Assembly (NCBI RefSeq): GCF_008692845.1 | Contig: NZ_VXJW01000005.1 | Coordinates: 124,001-188,000 of the forward strand | Origin: Salmonella enterica subsp. arizonae | GTDB taxonomy: Bacteria > Pseudomonadota > Gammaproteobacteria > Enterobacterales > Enterobacteriaceae | Length of the DNA stretch: 64,000 nucleotides | Direction of reading: 5' to 3' | Shown: positions 8,610 through 19,244 of the stretch, one piece after another | Position numbering within the stretch: the first letter of the stretch is position 1 | How the letters are laid out: each line of letters opens with the position of its first letter | Notes under the pieces: generated by a model | What the model was told of the DNA's origin: nothing | The model's database searches: none | The model's input: the letters and a program-made list of their open reading frames with translations, nothing else | Translations under genes and position numbers: made by a program

Positions 8610-10325
8610 ATGAATACGTTGGATGTAAAGTCTATTGTCCTGCCTGCGCCGCGCCCTGCGATTAATCAGGGTATTGATATCAATAATGAAATGGTGCTTA
8701 GCCATACCGCTATTTATGCAGATTGCCTTGCACAGGTAACGCAAGAGAATACGGTAGAAAATGCGCTCATGGTGTTAAACCCATACGGTACGGCGCCTTT
8801 AAGCGCTTATGCCGGCGTCTGGAGCCTTGAACCGGCTGAGATCCTGGTCACGGTCCAGGATGTGGCAAAAACGGCGATGCCTGTAGAACATCTCTATTCT
8901 CTTACGACAGGCGAAAATCTGTTGCCGGTTCTGGGACTGGTGGCGGATACTGAAAACCGTATTGTCTTTTCTCAGGCAGATACGCCACTTGCCGCCTATA
9001 CGCTCACCACACAGTCTTTACCGCCGGTAGATTCAGCGGACGTCGTATTAGGCTTTCCGATTATCAACGTGACGCAACCCGCTATCGATGCGGATAAGAT
9101 GGCGCCAGGGTTTTATTTTATTACCCATTTCGATCGCTATAATTATGCATTAGATCAGAATGGTCTGGTACGCTGGTATGTAACTCAGGATTATCCGTCT
9201 TATAATTTTGTTCGTATTGATAATGGTCATTTTTTAACAACCTCAGAAGCGAAAAATACCTATCTGGATATGTATGAGTTCGACATGATGGGGCGTCTTT
9301 ATACATTCTATAATCTCGATAACCAATTTCATCATTCTATCTGGCCGTGGGACAGCAATACCATTGTTGCGCCCTCTGAATATACTTCGGGCCGCCCCGA
9401 CGATTTGAAAACCAATGAAGACGGCGTGTCGGTTGTCGATCTGACCAGCGGGCTGGAGACGGCTTACTACGATATGGCGAAGGTTTTGGATACGACGCGG
9501 GTTTCCCGTCCTTCAGGTACGGCGCCGGGAGAAGATCCGACGGTTAAAGACTGGCTGCATATAAACCAGAGCTACGTCAATGAGACGAATCAGTTGCTGA
9601 TTGCTTCCGGGCGTCATCAGAGCGCGGTGTTTGGCGTCGATCTGCAAACGCAGGCGTTACGCTTTATTTTGTCAACGCACGAGGACTGGGACGACGCTTA
9701 TCAGCCTTATCTTTTAACGCCGGTCGATAGTGAAGGAGTGGCGCTTTATGACTTTAGCAAACAGGAGGATATCGACGCGGCCGATCATGACTTTTGGACG
9801 TGGGGTCAGCATAACGTGGTTGAAATCGCCAATGATGCGCCGGGTATGGTGGAGTTTATGGTATTTGATAACGGCAACTACCGCTCGCGTGATGATAGCA
9901 AAAGCCTGTTACCGCCGGATAACTACAGCCGCATTGTCCATTTCGTGGTGAATATAAATGAGATGACAGTCATGCGGCCATTTGAATACGGTAAGGAGCT
10001 GGGCGCGCGTGGCTACAGTAGCTGCGTTAGCGCGAAAGCGATCCAGCAGAATGGCAATATTGTGGTGCATTTTGCCGACTGCACGTTTGATGAAAATGGT
10101 CGCGCCATCTCCTGCCAGCCAGGCGAGAGCGATATTATCGATTCTCAGGCGGGCAGCGAGGCGATGGGGCTGCTAATTTTACAGGAGATTGCGCCTACGG
10201 AGAAAACTGTGCTTTTTGAAGCTACCATGACATCAGGTTACTACAAAAATGCGGAAAAAAACGGGGAAGGTTATCGCTACGATATTACCAGCTTTCGGGT
10301 TTATAAAATGGATCTGTACGCGTAA
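8610..10325 (+). CDS. Aryl-sulfate sulfotransferase, copy 2 (complete)
   Basis: 571-residue AssT-family enzyme, catalysing PAPS-independent transfer of sulfate between phenols. The start at 8610 (MNTLDVKSI) has GGAG 7 bases upstream; the ATG at 8583 lacks one. Landmarks: FHHSI, DWLHINQSY, ASGRHQSAV and FWTWGQHN. The His-to-Arg spacing of 18 residues between HINQ and GRH equals that I recall for E. coli CFT073 ASST (His356/Arg374), and the GQHN histidine is the probable sulfate acceptor. An oddity is the N-terminus: it shows no hydrophobic signal peptide although characterised members are periplasmic. No dsbL/dsbI pair, which accompanies assT in uropathogenic E. coli, is nearby. Confidence 0.9.
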   Translation: MNTLDVKSIVLPAPRPAINQGIDINNEMVLSHTAIYADCLAQVTQENTVENALMVLNPYGTAPLSAYAGVWSLEPAEILVTVQDVAKTAMPVEHLYSLTTGENLLPVLGLVADTENRIVFSQADTPLAAYTLTTQSLPPVDSADVVLGFPIINVTQPAIDADKMAPGFYFITHFDRYNYALDQNGLVRWYVTQDYPSYNFVRIDNGHFLTTSEAKNTYLDMYEFDMMGRLYTFYNLDNQFHHSIWPWDSNTIVAPSEYTSGRPDDLKTNEDGVSVVDLTSGLETAYYDMAKVLDTTRVSRPSGTAPGEDPTVKDWLHINQSYVNETNQLLIASGRHQSAVFGVDLQTQALRFILSTHEDWDDAYQPYLLTPVDSEGVALYDFSKQEDIDAADHDFWTWGQHNVVEIANDAPGMVEFMVFDNGNYRSRDDSKSLLPPDNYSRIVHFVVNINEMTVMRPFEYGKELGARGYSSCVSAKAIQQNGNIVVHFADCTFDENGRAISCQPGESDIIDSQAGSEAMGLLILQEIAPTEKTVLFEATMTSGYYKNAEKNGEGYRYDITSFRVYKMDLYA

Positions 10326-10360
10326 CGATCTATCAGTCACTGACTGACTACACTAAAGTG

Positions 10361-10385
10361 GTCCGGTGTAAACCGGACTTTGTTT
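10361..10385 (+). terminator. Rho-independent terminator after sulfotransferase
   Basis: Stem GTCCGGT / ACCGGAC with a 4-base loop followed by TTTGTTT, 35 bases after the stop codon. It closes the sulfate-ester block before nhaA. Confidence 0.75.
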
Positions 10386-10487
10386 CGTAAAAATCGAGCT
10401 ATTCATCACATATAATCTCATTTTAACGATGATTCAGACGAGGTAACATAGTAGGTTCGAAGAATTCACCTGATTGAGAGCATAAAA

Positions 10488-11654
10488 GTGAAACATCTGC
10501 AACGATTTTTTAGCAGCGATGCCTCAGGGGGCATCATTCTCATCATCGCCGCTGCGCTGGCTATGCTGATGGCCAATATGGGCGCAACTAGTGGATGGTA
10601 TCATCATTTTCTGGAGACGCCGGTTCAGTTGCGGGTTGGGGCGCTTGAGATCAACAAAAACATGCTGTTGTGGATCAACGATGCGCTGATGGCCGTGTTT
10701 TTCCTGTTGATTGGTCTGGAAGTTAAGCGCGAACTGTTGCAGGGCTCGTTAGCCAGCCTGCGCCAGGCCGTCTTCCCGGTGATTGCCGCTATCGGCGGGA
10801 TGATAGTACCGGCATTGCTCTATCTGGCCTTTAACTACTCCGATCCGGTCACCCGCGAGGGCTGGGCTATTCCCGCCGCGACAGATATCGCCTTTGCGCT
10901 GGGCGTGCTGGCGTTGTTGGGCAGCCGTGTTCCGCTGGCGCTGAAAATTTTTCTGATGGCGCTGGCGATCATCGATGACCTGGGCGCCATCATTATTATC
11001 GCGCTGTTTTATACCAGCGATCTTTCTATCGTCTCACTGGGCGTGGCGGCGTTCGCGATTGTCGTGCTGGCGCTGTTGAACCTGTGTGGCGTCAGACGGA
11101 CAGGGGTATATATTCTGGTCGGGGCGATATTGTGGACGGCGGTACTGAAGTCTGGCGTCCACGCGACGTTGGCAGGCGTTATTGTCGGCTTCTTTATTCC
11201 GCTGAAAGAAAAACATGGTCGTTCGCCGGCGAAGCGGCTGGAGCATATTTTGCATCCGTGGGTCGCGTACCTGATCCTGCCGCTGTTCGCCTTTGCGAAT
11301 GCTGGTGTTTCTCTTCAGGGCGTAACGATTGACGGTCTGACCTCAATGCTGCCGCTGGGGATTATCGCCGGTTTACTAATTGGTAAACCATTGGGGATTA
11401 GCCTGTTTTGCTGGCTGGCGCTGCGTTTCAAGCTGGCGCATCTGCCGCAAGGGACCACTTATCAGCAAATTATGGCGGTCGGTATTTTGTGCGGGATTGG
11501 TTTTACGATGTCCATATTTATCGCCAGCCTGGCATTTGGCAATGTCGATCCGGCGCTTATTAACTGGGCGAAATTGGGTATTTTGATTGGCTCATTGCTC
11601 TCCGCAGTGGTGGGGTATAGCTGGTTGCGTGCGCGTTTGAACGCGCCGACATAA
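10488..11654 (+). CDS. nhaA: Na+/H+ antiporter NhaA
   Basis: Inner-membrane electrogenic antiporter, 388 residues as in E. coli, exchanging two protons for one sodium ion to keep pH and Na+ balance. Start is GTG 10488 ([10 protein letters not shown]), as I recall for E. coli. Twelve membrane segments are visible. Key residues are in place: Asp133 (PAATDIAF), Asp163-Asp164 (AIIDDLGA) which bind the cation, the SGVHATLAG histidine linked to pH sensing, and the GKPLG lysine. nhaR follows 61 bases downstream on the same strand. Confidence 0.98.
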   Translation: MKHLQRFFSSDASGGIILIIAAALAMLMANMGATSGWYHHFLETPVQLRVGALEINKNMLLWINDALMAVFFLLIGLEVKRELLQGSLASLRQAVFPVIAAIGGMIVPALLYLAFNYSDPVTREGWAIPAATDIAFALGVLALLGSRVPLALKIFLMALAIIDDLGAIIIIALFYTSDLSIVSLGVAAFAIVVLALLNLCGVRRTGVYILVGAILWTAVLKSGVHATLAGVIVGFFIPLKEKHGRSPAKRLEHILHPWVAYLILPLFAFANAGVSLQGVTIDGLTSMLPLGIIAGLLIGKPLGISLFCWLALRFKLAHLPQGTTYQQIMAVGILCGIGFTMSIFIASLAFGNVDPALINWAKLGILIGSLLSAVVGYSWLRARLNAPT

Positions 11655-11715
11655 CTGGTACGAAGGAAAGGGGGAGCGAGACATCGCTCCCTTAAGTCAT
11701 TGATCAGGGAGAGAA

Positions 11716-12621
11716 ATGAGCGTGTCTCATATTAACTACAACCATCTTTATTATTTCTGGAATGTCTATAAAGAAGGTTCAGTCGTGGGTGCCGCAGAGG
11801 CGCTTTTTCTGACGCCGCAAACTATTACCGGTCAAATCAAAGCGCTGGAGGAACGTTTACAGGGGAAGCTATTCAAACGTAAGGGACGGGGTCTTGAACC
11901 CAGCGAACTGGGCGAGCTGGTTTTTCGCTATGCGGATAAAATGTTTACGCTAAGCCAGGAAATGCTGGATATCGTCAACTACCGCAAAGAATCCAATCTG
12001 TTGTTCGATGTCGGCGTAGCCGATGCTTTATCTAAACGACTGGTCAGTAGTGTTCTGGATGCGGCGGTGGTGGTGGATGAACCCATACATCTACGTTGCT
12101 TCGAGTCCACGCATGAAATGTTGCTCGAACAGCTCAGCCAGCACAAGCTGGATATGATTATCTCCGACTGCCCGATAGATTCCACGCAGCAGGAGGGACT
12201 ATTCTCAGTCAAAATCGGTGAATGCAGCGTCAGTTTCTGGTGCACGAATCCGCTTCCCGAAAAAGTGTTTCCTGCCTGCCTGGAAGAGCGACGGTTGCTG
12301 GTGCCGGGACGTCGCTCGATGCTGGGACGTAAGTTGCTGAACTGGTTTAATTCGCAGGGGTTGCAGGTTGAGATACTTGGCGAGTTTGACGACGCGGCCT
12401 TAATGAAGGCGTTTGGCGCGACGCACAATGCGATTTTTGTGGCGCCGAGCCTTTATTCGCTGGATTTTTATGCTGATGAGTCAGTAATAGAGATCGGGCG
12501 CGTCGAGAATGTCATGGAAGAGTATCATGCGATTTTTGCCGAGAGAATGATTCAGCATCCGGCGGTACAGCGTATATGTAATGCAGATTACTCTACGTTG
12601 TTTACTCCGGTAAGTAGATAA
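11716..12621 (+). CDS. nhaR: LysR-type activator NhaR
   Basis: 301-residue LysR regulator that activates nhaA in response to sodium (and, in E. coli, pgaABCD and osmC). The N-terminal winged helix spans about residues 8-66, with the recognition segment [23 protein letters not shown]; the rest is the effector-binding domain. Length and sequence match E. coli NhaR. GGGAG lies 5 bases before ATG. Confidence 0.98.
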   Translation: MSVSHINYNHLYYFWNVYKEGSVVGAAEALFLTPQTITGQIKALEERLQGKLFKRKGRGLEPSELGELVFRYADKMFTLSQEMLDIVNYRKESNLLFDVGVADALSKRLVSSVLDAAVVVDEPIHLRCFESTHEMLLEQLSQHKLDMIISDCPIDSTQQEGLFSVKIGECSVSFWCTNPLPEKVFPACLEERRLLVPGRRSMLGRKLLNWFNSQGLQVEILGEFDDAALMKAFGATHNAIFVAPSLYSLDFYADESVIEIGRVENVMEEYHAIFAERMIQHPAVQRICNADYSTLFTPVSR

Positions 12622-12703
12622 CTCGCTTATTGCCCGTTAGCGCGATTGGCACCGTCTGTAGGCTGGATAAGGCGTTTACGCTGCCACCTGGCAGGTATAA
12701 AAA

Positions 12704-12725
12704 AACCCGCGAAAGCGGGTTTTTT
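12704..12725. terminator. Bidirectional terminator between nhaR and rpsT
   Basis: CCCGC-GAAA-GCGGG hairpin flanked by A-run on the left and T-run on the right, so it can stop both nhaR (rightward) and rpsT (leftward) transcripts. A degenerate REP-like sequence lies just left of it (about 12655-12695). Confidence 0.85.
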
Positions 12726-12748
12726 CACAAAGCGTCAATGAAAGGCGA

Positions 12749-13033
<285 letters not shown>

Positions 13034-13114
13034 CTATATGGACAATTCAAAGGCCGAGGAATATGCCCTTTTAGCCTTCTTTTGTCAATGGATTTGTGCA
13101 AATAAGCGCCGTTA

Positions 13115-13333
13115 ATGTGGCGACGCTCGTTACGTAGTGATGGCGCAGGATTCTACCAGCTTGGCGTCTATGAATACAGCTTTTCCATGATAAAAATTAC
13201 ATTAAACGGCGGGTTTTGGGGGGGAGTTTGCCGCATGGCGATGAAAAGCATCTTCTTTATGTTTCACCAAGGCAATCGCCGGTTAACCTTGACCGCTGTA
13301 CAAGGTATACTCTTGCGATTTTCACTGTTTTGA
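13115..13333 (+). CDS. yaaY: YaaY-like small protein of unknown function
   Basis: 72 codons. The protein matches E. coli YaaY in length and at both ends (SLRSDGAGFYQL near the N-terminus; NRRLTLTAVQGIL near the C-terminus), with a variable middle. It lies between rpsT and ribF, ending 7 bases before the ribF ATG, over the likely ribF promoter. No convincing ribosome-binding site precedes the ATG. Conservation may reflect promoter or leader sequence rather than a protein, so coding status is uncertain. Confidence 0.5.
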   Translation: MWRRSLRSDGAGFYQLGVYEYSFSMIKITLNGGFWGGVCRMAMKSIFFMFHQGNRRLTLTAVQGILLRFSLF

Positions 13334-13340
13334 GTCAGAC

Positions 13341-14279
13341 ATGAAGCTGATACGCGGCATACATAATCTCAGTCAGGCCCCGCATGGGTGTGTGCTGACT
13401 ATTGGTAATTTCGACGGCGTACATCGGGGGCATCGCGCTTTACTGCAAGGTCTGCAGGAAGAAGGACGCAGACGCGGTCTGCCGGTGGTGGTCATGATTT
13501 TCGAACCGCAGCCGCTGGAGCTGTTCGCAACGGATAAAGCGCCAGCCCGTCTGACGCGCCTGCGTGAAAAATTGCATTACCTCGCGCAGTGCGGCGTGGA
13601 CTACGTGCTATGCGTGAAATTCGATCGGCGCTTTGCCGCGCTGACGGCGCAAACATTTATCAGCGAACTGCTGGTGGCGCGACTTGGCGTGCAATTTCTT
13701 GCCGTCGGCGATGATTTCCGCTTTGGTGCTAGCCGCGCGGGCGATTTCTTGTTATTACAGACGGCGGGAGCGGAGTATGGCTTTGCGGTTTCCAGCACCC
13801 AAACCTTTTGTGAAGGCGGCATGCGTATCAGTAGCACCGCAGTGAGACAGGCGTTGGCGGAAGATAACCTGGCGCTCGCTGAAAGTTTGCTGGGACATCC
13901 CTTTACCATTTCCGGGCGTGTCGTTCATGGCGACGAGCTGGGACGTACCATTGGCTTCCCGACGGCAAATTTACCGCTGCGCCGTCAGGTCTCCCCGGTG
14001 AAAGGGGTTTATGCGGTGGAAGTCACCGGGCTTGGCGATAAGCCGTTGCCCGGCGTGGCGAACATTGGTACTCGTCCAACGGTGGCCGGCGTGCGTCAAC
14101 AGTTGGAAGTGCATCTGCTGGACGTTGTAATGGACCTCTACGGTCGCCATATAGATGTAATATTGCGTAAAAAGATACGTAATGAGCAGCGATTTGCGTC
14201 GCTTGATGAGCTGAAAGCGCAAATCGCACGCGATGAGTTAACGGCCCGCAAGTTTTTTGGGCTAGCCGGGCAGGTATAA
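13341..14279 (+). CDS. ribF: Bifunctional riboflavin kinase / FAD synthetase
   Basis: 312 residues. It makes FMN from riboflavin and then FAD. The N-terminal nucleotidyltransferase domain has [15 protein letters not shown] (about residues 21-35) and the SSTAVRQAL motif. The C-terminal kinase domain has [16 protein letters not shown]. It is first in the ribF-ileS-lspA-fkpB-ispH run, all on this strand with short gaps. Confidence 0.98.
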   Translation: MKLIRGIHNLSQAPHGCVLTIGNFDGVHRGHRALLQGLQEEGRRRGLPVVVMIFEPQPLELFATDKAPARLTRLREKLHYLAQCGVDYVLCVKFDRRFAALTAQTFISELLVARLGVQFLAVGDDFRFGASRAGDFLLLQTAGAEYGFAVSSTQTFCEGGMRISSTAVRQALAEDNLALAESLLGHPFTISGRVVHGDELGRTIGFPTANLPLRRQVSPVKGVYAVEVTGLGDKPLPGVANIGTRPTVAGVRQQLEVHLLDVVMDLYGRHIDVILRKKIRNEQRFASLDELKAQIARDELTARKFFGLAGQV

Positions 14280-14323
14280 CCCTGACGGTGTTTATCAAAC
14301 CGAAATACGGAACCGAGAATCTG

Positions 14324-17158
14324 ATGAGTGACTATAAATCGACCCTGAATTTGCCGGAAACAGGGTTCCCGATGCGCGGCGACCTCGCTAAGCGTGAACC
14401 GGGAATGCTGGCGCGTTGGACCGATGATGACCTGTACGGTATCATTCGTGCAGCCAAAAAAGGCAAAAAAACCTTCATTCTGCATGATGGCCCTCCTTAT
14501 GCGAATGGCAGCATTCATATTGGTCACTCCGTAAACAAGATTCTAAAAGACATTATCGTGAAGTCCAAAGGACTGTCGGGATTTGACTCGCCTTACGTTC
14601 CGGGCTGGGACTGCCACGGTCTGCCTATCGAGCTGAAAGTCGAGCAGGAGTACGGTAAGCCGGGCGAGAAATTCACCGCCGCTGAATTCCGCGCCAAGTG
14701 CCGCGAATATGCCGCCACTCAGGTTGATGGTCAGCGTAAAGACTTTATTCGTCTGGGGGTGCTGGGCGACTGGTCGCATCCCTACCTGACGATGGATTTC
14801 AAAACCGAAGCCAACATCATTCGCGCGCTGGGCAAAATCATCAGCAACGGTCATCTGCATAAAGGCGCTAAGCCAGTGCACTGGTGCGTTGACTGCCGTT
14901 CTGCGCTGGCGGAGGCGGAAGTTGAATATTACGACAAAACATCGCCGTCTATCGATGTGGCGTTCCGCGCCGTCGATCAGGATGCGGTGAAAGCGAAGTT
15001 TGGTCTGCCGGGAGTGAGCGGCCCGATCTCGTTGGTTATCTGGACGACCACGCCGTGGACGCTGCCAGCTAACCGCGCCATCTCCCTCGCGCCGGATTTC
15101 GACTATGCTCTGGTGCAGGTTGACGGACAGGCGCTGATCCTGGCGAAAGATCTGGTAGAGAGCGTGATGCAACGTATCGGCGCGGCAGACTACACTCTTC
15201 TCGGTACGGTGAAGGGCGCTGAGCTGGAATTGCTGCGCTTTACCCATCCGTTTATGGGCTTTGACGTGCCGGCGATCCTCGGCGATCACGTCACCCTGGA
15301 CGCGGGTACCGGCGCGGTACATACCGCGCCTGGCCACGGTCCGGATGACTACGTGATCGGTCAAAAATATGGCCTGGAAACCGCGAACCCGGTTGGGCCG
15401 GACGGCGCTTACCTGCCAGGTACATATCCAACGCTTGACGGCGTTAACGTCTTCAAAGCGAACGATATCGTTATTGAACTGCTGAAAGAAAAAGGCGTGC
15501 TGCTGCACGTCGAAAAAATGCAGCATAGCTATCCGTGCTGCTGGCGTCACAAAACGCCGATCATTTTCCGCGCGACCCCGCAGTGGTTCGTCAGCATGGA
15601 TAAAGAAGGGCTCCGTCAACAGTCCCTGAAAGAGATCAAAGGCGTTCAGTGGATCCCGGACTGGGGGCAGGCACGTATTGAATCAATGGTCGCTAACCGT
15701 CCTGACTGGTGTATCTCACGTCAGCGTACCTGGGGCGTACCGATGTCGCTGTTCGTGCATAAAGAAACGCAGGAGCTGCTGCCGATTGAGCGTACTCTGG
15801 CGGCGATGGAAGAGGTAGCGAAACGCGTCGAAGTTGACGGTATCCAGGCGTGGTGGGATCTCGACCCGAAAGAGATCCTCGGCGAAGATGCTGATCAATA
15901 CGAGAAAGTTCCGGATACCCTGGACGTCTGGTTTGATTCCGGTTCCACCAGTTACTCCGTGGTTGACGCGCGCCCGGAATTCGCCGGTCACGCTGCCGAT
16001 ATGTATCTGGAAGGGTCTGACCAGCATCGCGGCTGGTTTATGTCCTCCCTGATGATTAGCGTGGCGATGAAAGGCAAAGCGCCATACCGCCAGGTACTGA
16101 CTCACGGCTTCACCGTCGATGGTCAGGGGCGCAAGATGTCCAAATCCATCGGTAACACCGTGTCGCCGCAGGATGTGATGAATAAACTGGGCGCGGATAT
16201 CCTGCGTCTGTGGGTGGCATCTACTGACTATACCGGCGAAATGGCGGTCTCTGACGAGATCCTCAAACGTGCCGCCGATAGCTATCGTCGTATCCGTAAT
16301 ACCGCGCGCTTCCTGCTGGCGAACCTCAATGGCTTCAATCCGGCCACCGATATGGTCAAACCGGAAGAGATGGTCGTGCTGGATCGCTGGGCGGTGGGCT
16401 GCGCGAAAACGGCGCAGGAAGAGATTTTGAAGGCATACGAAGCTTACGACTTCCATGAAGTGGTACAGCGCCTGATGCGCTTCTGCTCTGTTGAAATGGG
16501 CTCGTTCTACCTCGATATCATTAAAGACCGTCAGTACACCGCGAAGGCCGATAGCGTCGCGCGTCGTAGCTGCCAGACCGCGCTGTATCATATCGCAGAG
16601 GCGCTGGTCCGTTGGATGGCACCGATCATGTCCTTCACGGCTGATGAAATCTGGGGCTACCTGCCGGGCGAGCGTGAAAAATATGTCTTCACCGGCGAAT
16701 GGTACGACGGGTTGTTTGGCCTGGAAGAGAATGAAGAATTTAATGACGCATTCTGGGATGATGTCCGCTATATCAAGGACCAGGTCAACAAAGAGCTGGA
16801 AAATCAGAAAGCCAATGGCATCAAATCGAACCTGGAAGCAAAAGTGACGCTGAAATATGCTGACGATGCTAACGGTACGATCAAGAAGCTGAAACTGTTG
16901 GGTGAAGAGGTCAGATTTATCTTTATTACGTCCCAGTTCGTGATTTCTGAGCAGCCGGGGGGTATTGATGATGAAAATATTCAGTACAATGCTGGTAATA
17001 CGACAGTTCAGGCAGTGGTAACGCGTGCTGAGGGTGATAAGTGTCCGCGCTGCTGGCATTACACTACTGATGTCGGCAAGGTGGCGGAACACGCAGATAT
17101 CTGCGGACGCTGTGTCAGCAACATCGCCGGTAATGGCGAACAACGTAAATTTGCCTGA
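14324..17158 (+). CDS. ileS: Isoleucyl-tRNA synthetase
   Basis: 944 residues, the length I recall for Salmonella IleS. Start at 14324 ([16 protein letters not shown]) is supported by similarity to E. coli; the ATG at 14288 would add 12 unrelated residues. Class I motifs: HIGH within [11 protein letters not shown] (residues 58-68) and KMSKS (about 602-606). The central CP1 editing domain includes a threonine-rich [13 protein letters not shown] segment. A C-terminal zinc site is formed by CPRCW...CGRC. No sign of a mupirocin-resistant (eukaryal-type) enzyme. Confidence 0.98.
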
Positions 17159-17658
17159 TGAGTAAACCACTCTGTTCAACAGGGCTACGCTGGCTGTGGC
17201 TGGTCGTAGTCGTGCTGATTATCGATTTGGGCAGCAAGTATCTGATCCTCCAGAATTTCGCTCTGGGGGATACGGTAGGGCTGTTCCCGTCGCTTAATCT
17301 GCATTATGCGCGTAACTACGGCGCGGCCTTTAGCTTCCTGGCGGATAGCGGCGGCTGGCAGCGCTGGTTCTTTGCCGGGATTGCGATAGGGATCTGCGTG
17401 ATTCTGGTGGCGATGATGTATCGCTCGAAAGCGACGCAGAAGCTGAATAACATCGCTTATGCGCTCATCATTGGCGGCGCGCTGGGTAATTTGTTTGATC
17501 GTCTGTGGCACGGCTTTGTGGTCGATATGATCGATTTTTACGTCGGTGACTGGCATTTCGCGACGTTCAACCTTGCCGATAGCGCGATTTGTATCGGCGC
17601 GGCGTTGATTGTGCTGGAAGGCTTTTTGCCGAAGCCGGCAGCGAAAGAACAGGCATAA
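17158..17658 (+). CDS. lspA: Prolipoprotein signal peptidase II
   Basis: 166-residue inner-membrane aspartyl protease that removes signal peptides from diacylated prolipoproteins. Four membrane segments are visible. The catalytic aspartates are Asp123 (FVVDMIDF) and Asp141 (NLADSAI); the NLFDR motif is present at about 111-115. Its ATG overlaps the ileS stop by one base (TGATG), indicating translational coupling. Confidence 0.98.
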
Positions 17659-17666
17659 GCGTAAAT

Positions 17667-17748
17667 GCCGGGGGGCGCCGCGCTTACCCGGCCTACATAA
17701 TAGCGCGATCCTTGTTTGCCCGATGGCGCTTGCGCCATCGGGCAAACA
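17667..17748. repeat. REP element and 17-bp perfect hairpin in lspA-fkpB gap
   Basis: A degenerate REP (17667-17696, ending CCCGGCCTAC) is followed by a perfect 17-bp inverted repeat, arms 17713-17729 and 17732-17748, with a two-base loop; the core reads GCCCGATGGCGC. The structure lies inside an essential operon and has no T-run, so it is more likely an RNA-stability or REP-binding element than a terminator. Confidence 0.8.
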
Positions 17749-17776
17749 GGCGAATCACAACAAGTGAGCAACCTGC

Positions 17777-18226
17777 ATGTCTAAATCAGTACAGAGCAAC
17801 AGCGCGATCCTCGTTCACTTCACCCTAAAACTGGATGATGGTTCAACGGCTGAATCCACCCGCAACAATGGCAAGCCTGCCTTGTTCCGTCTTGGCGATA
17901 CCTCGCTTTCCGAGGGGCTGGAGCAGCAGCTTCTGGGGCTGAAAGAGGGGGAAAAGAAAGCCTTTTTGCTGGAGCCTGACGCCGCGTTTGGCGTTCCCAG
18001 CCCGGACTTGATCCAGTATTTTTCGCGTCGTGAATTTATGACGGCGGGCGAACCGGAAGTTGGGGCAATTATGCTTTTTACCGCAATGGATGGCAGCGAA
18101 ATGCCTGGTGTGATTCGTGAAATTAACGGCGATTCGATAACCGTTGATTTTAACCATCCGCTGGCTGGGCATACCGTTCATTTTGATATTGAAGTGCTGG
18201 AAATCGATCCGGCGCTGGAGGCATAA
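17777..18226 (+). CDS. fkpB: FKBP-type peptidyl-prolyl isomerase FkpB (SlpA)
   Basis: 149-residue cytoplasmic SlyD-like prolyl isomerase with an inserted chaperone flap. The FKBP core is at the N-terminus ([16 protein letters not shown]) and returns at the C-terminus ([20 protein letters not shown]). It is two bases upstream of ispH, so the two are coupled. Confidence 0.96.
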   Translation: MSKSVQSNSAILVHFTLKLDDGSTAESTRNNGKPALFRLGDTSLSEGLEQQLLGLKEGEKKAFLLEPDAAFGVPSPDLIQYFSRREFMTAGEPEVGAIMLFTAMDGSEMPGVIREINGDSITVDFNHPLAGHTVHFDIEVLEIDPALEA

Positions 18227-18228
18227 AC

Positions 18229-19179
18229 ATGCAGATTCTGTTGGCCAACCCACGCGGTTTTTGCGCCGGGGTAGACCGCGCTATCAGCATTGTTGAAAAT
18301 GCGCTCGCCATCTACGGCGCGCCAATTTACGTTCGTCACGAAGTGGTTCATAACCGCTATGTGGTGGATAGCCTGCGTAAGCGCGGGGCTATCTTTATTG
18401 AACAAATCAGCGAAGTGCCGGATGGCGCCATTCTGATCTTCTCTGCTCACGGGGTTTCCCAGGCGGTGCGTAACGAAGCAAAAAGCCGTGATCTTACCGT
18501 TTTTGATGCGACCTGCCCGCTGGTGACGAAAGTCCATATGGAAGTGGCGCGCGCCAGCCGTCGCGGTGAAGAATCTATTCTGATCGGTCACGCCGGGCAC
18601 CCTGAAGTCGAAGGGACAATGGGACAGTACAGCAACCCGGAAGGGGGAATGTACCTGGTTGAGTCGCCAGAAGATGTCTGGACGCTGAACGTTAAAAATG
18701 AAGACAAAATCTCCTTCATGACGCAAACCACGCTCTCCGTGGACGATACGTCAGATGTGATTGACGCGTTGCGAAGCCGTTTCCCGAAAATCGTCGGCCC
18801 GCGCAAAGACGATATTTGCTATGCTACTACCAATCGTCAGGAAGCGGTACGGGCGCTGGCGGAGCAGGCTGACGTGGTGCTGGTGGTCGGCTCGAAAAAC
18901 TCTTCTAACTCTAACCGGCTGGCGGAACTGGCTCAGCGGATGGGAAGAAGGGCGTTTCTTATCGACGACGCGGCGGATATCCAGGAAGCGTGGGTAAAAG
19001 AGGCGGTCTGCGTCGGCGTTACCGCTGGCGCTTCCGCACCGGATATTCTGGTGCAGAATGTTATTGCGCGTCTACGGGAGTTTGGCGGCGGCGAGGCTGT
19101 CACGCTTGAGGGCCGCGAAGAAAATATTGTTTTCGAAGTACCGAAAGAGCTGCGTGTGGATGTTCGTGAGGTAGAGTAA
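18229..19179 (+). CDS. ispH: 4-hydroxy-3-methylbut-2-enyl diphosphate reductase
   Basis: 316-residue iron-sulfur enzyme of the last step of the MEP isoprenoid pathway, giving IPP and DMAPP. Cluster cysteines are Cys12 (GFCAGVDRA), Cys96 ([11 protein letters not shown]) and the cysteine of [26 protein letters not shown] with the proton-relay Glu, and [11 protein letters not shown] are present. Last gene of the ribF-ileS operon; a terminator follows at 19206. Confidence 0.98.
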   Translation: MQILLANPRGFCAGVDRAISIVENALAIYGAPIYVRHEVVHNRYVVDSLRKRGAIFIEQISEVPDGAILIFSAHGVSQAVRNEAKSRDLTVFDATCPLVTKVHMEVARASRRGEESILIGHAGHPEVEGTMGQYSNPEGGMYLVESPEDVWTLNVKNEDKISFMTQTTLSVDDTSDVIDALRSRFPKIVGPRKDDICYATTNRQEAVRALAEQADVVLVVGSKNSSNSNRLAELAQRMGRRAFLIDDAADIQEAWVKEAVCVGVTAGASAPDILVQNVIARLREFGGGEAVTLEGREENIVFEVPKELRVDVREVE

Positions 19180-19205
19180 ATTTTTCACACTCCGGTTATG
19201 CGAAG

Positions 19206-19233
19206 ATGCCAGACACGCTGTCTGGCATTTTTT
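19206..19233 (+). terminator. Terminator after ispH
   Basis: Stem ATGCCAGACA / TGTCTGGCAT with loop CGC and six T residues, placed just before the rihC ribosome-binding site. Confidence 0.85.
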
Positions 19234-19244
19234 ATGGAGCAGAT

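Noticed and set aside
14543-17179. Long open frames on the minus strand opposite ileS (358 and 487 codons)
   Set aside because: Antisense shadows of a highly biased gene; no ribosome sites or recognisable domains.
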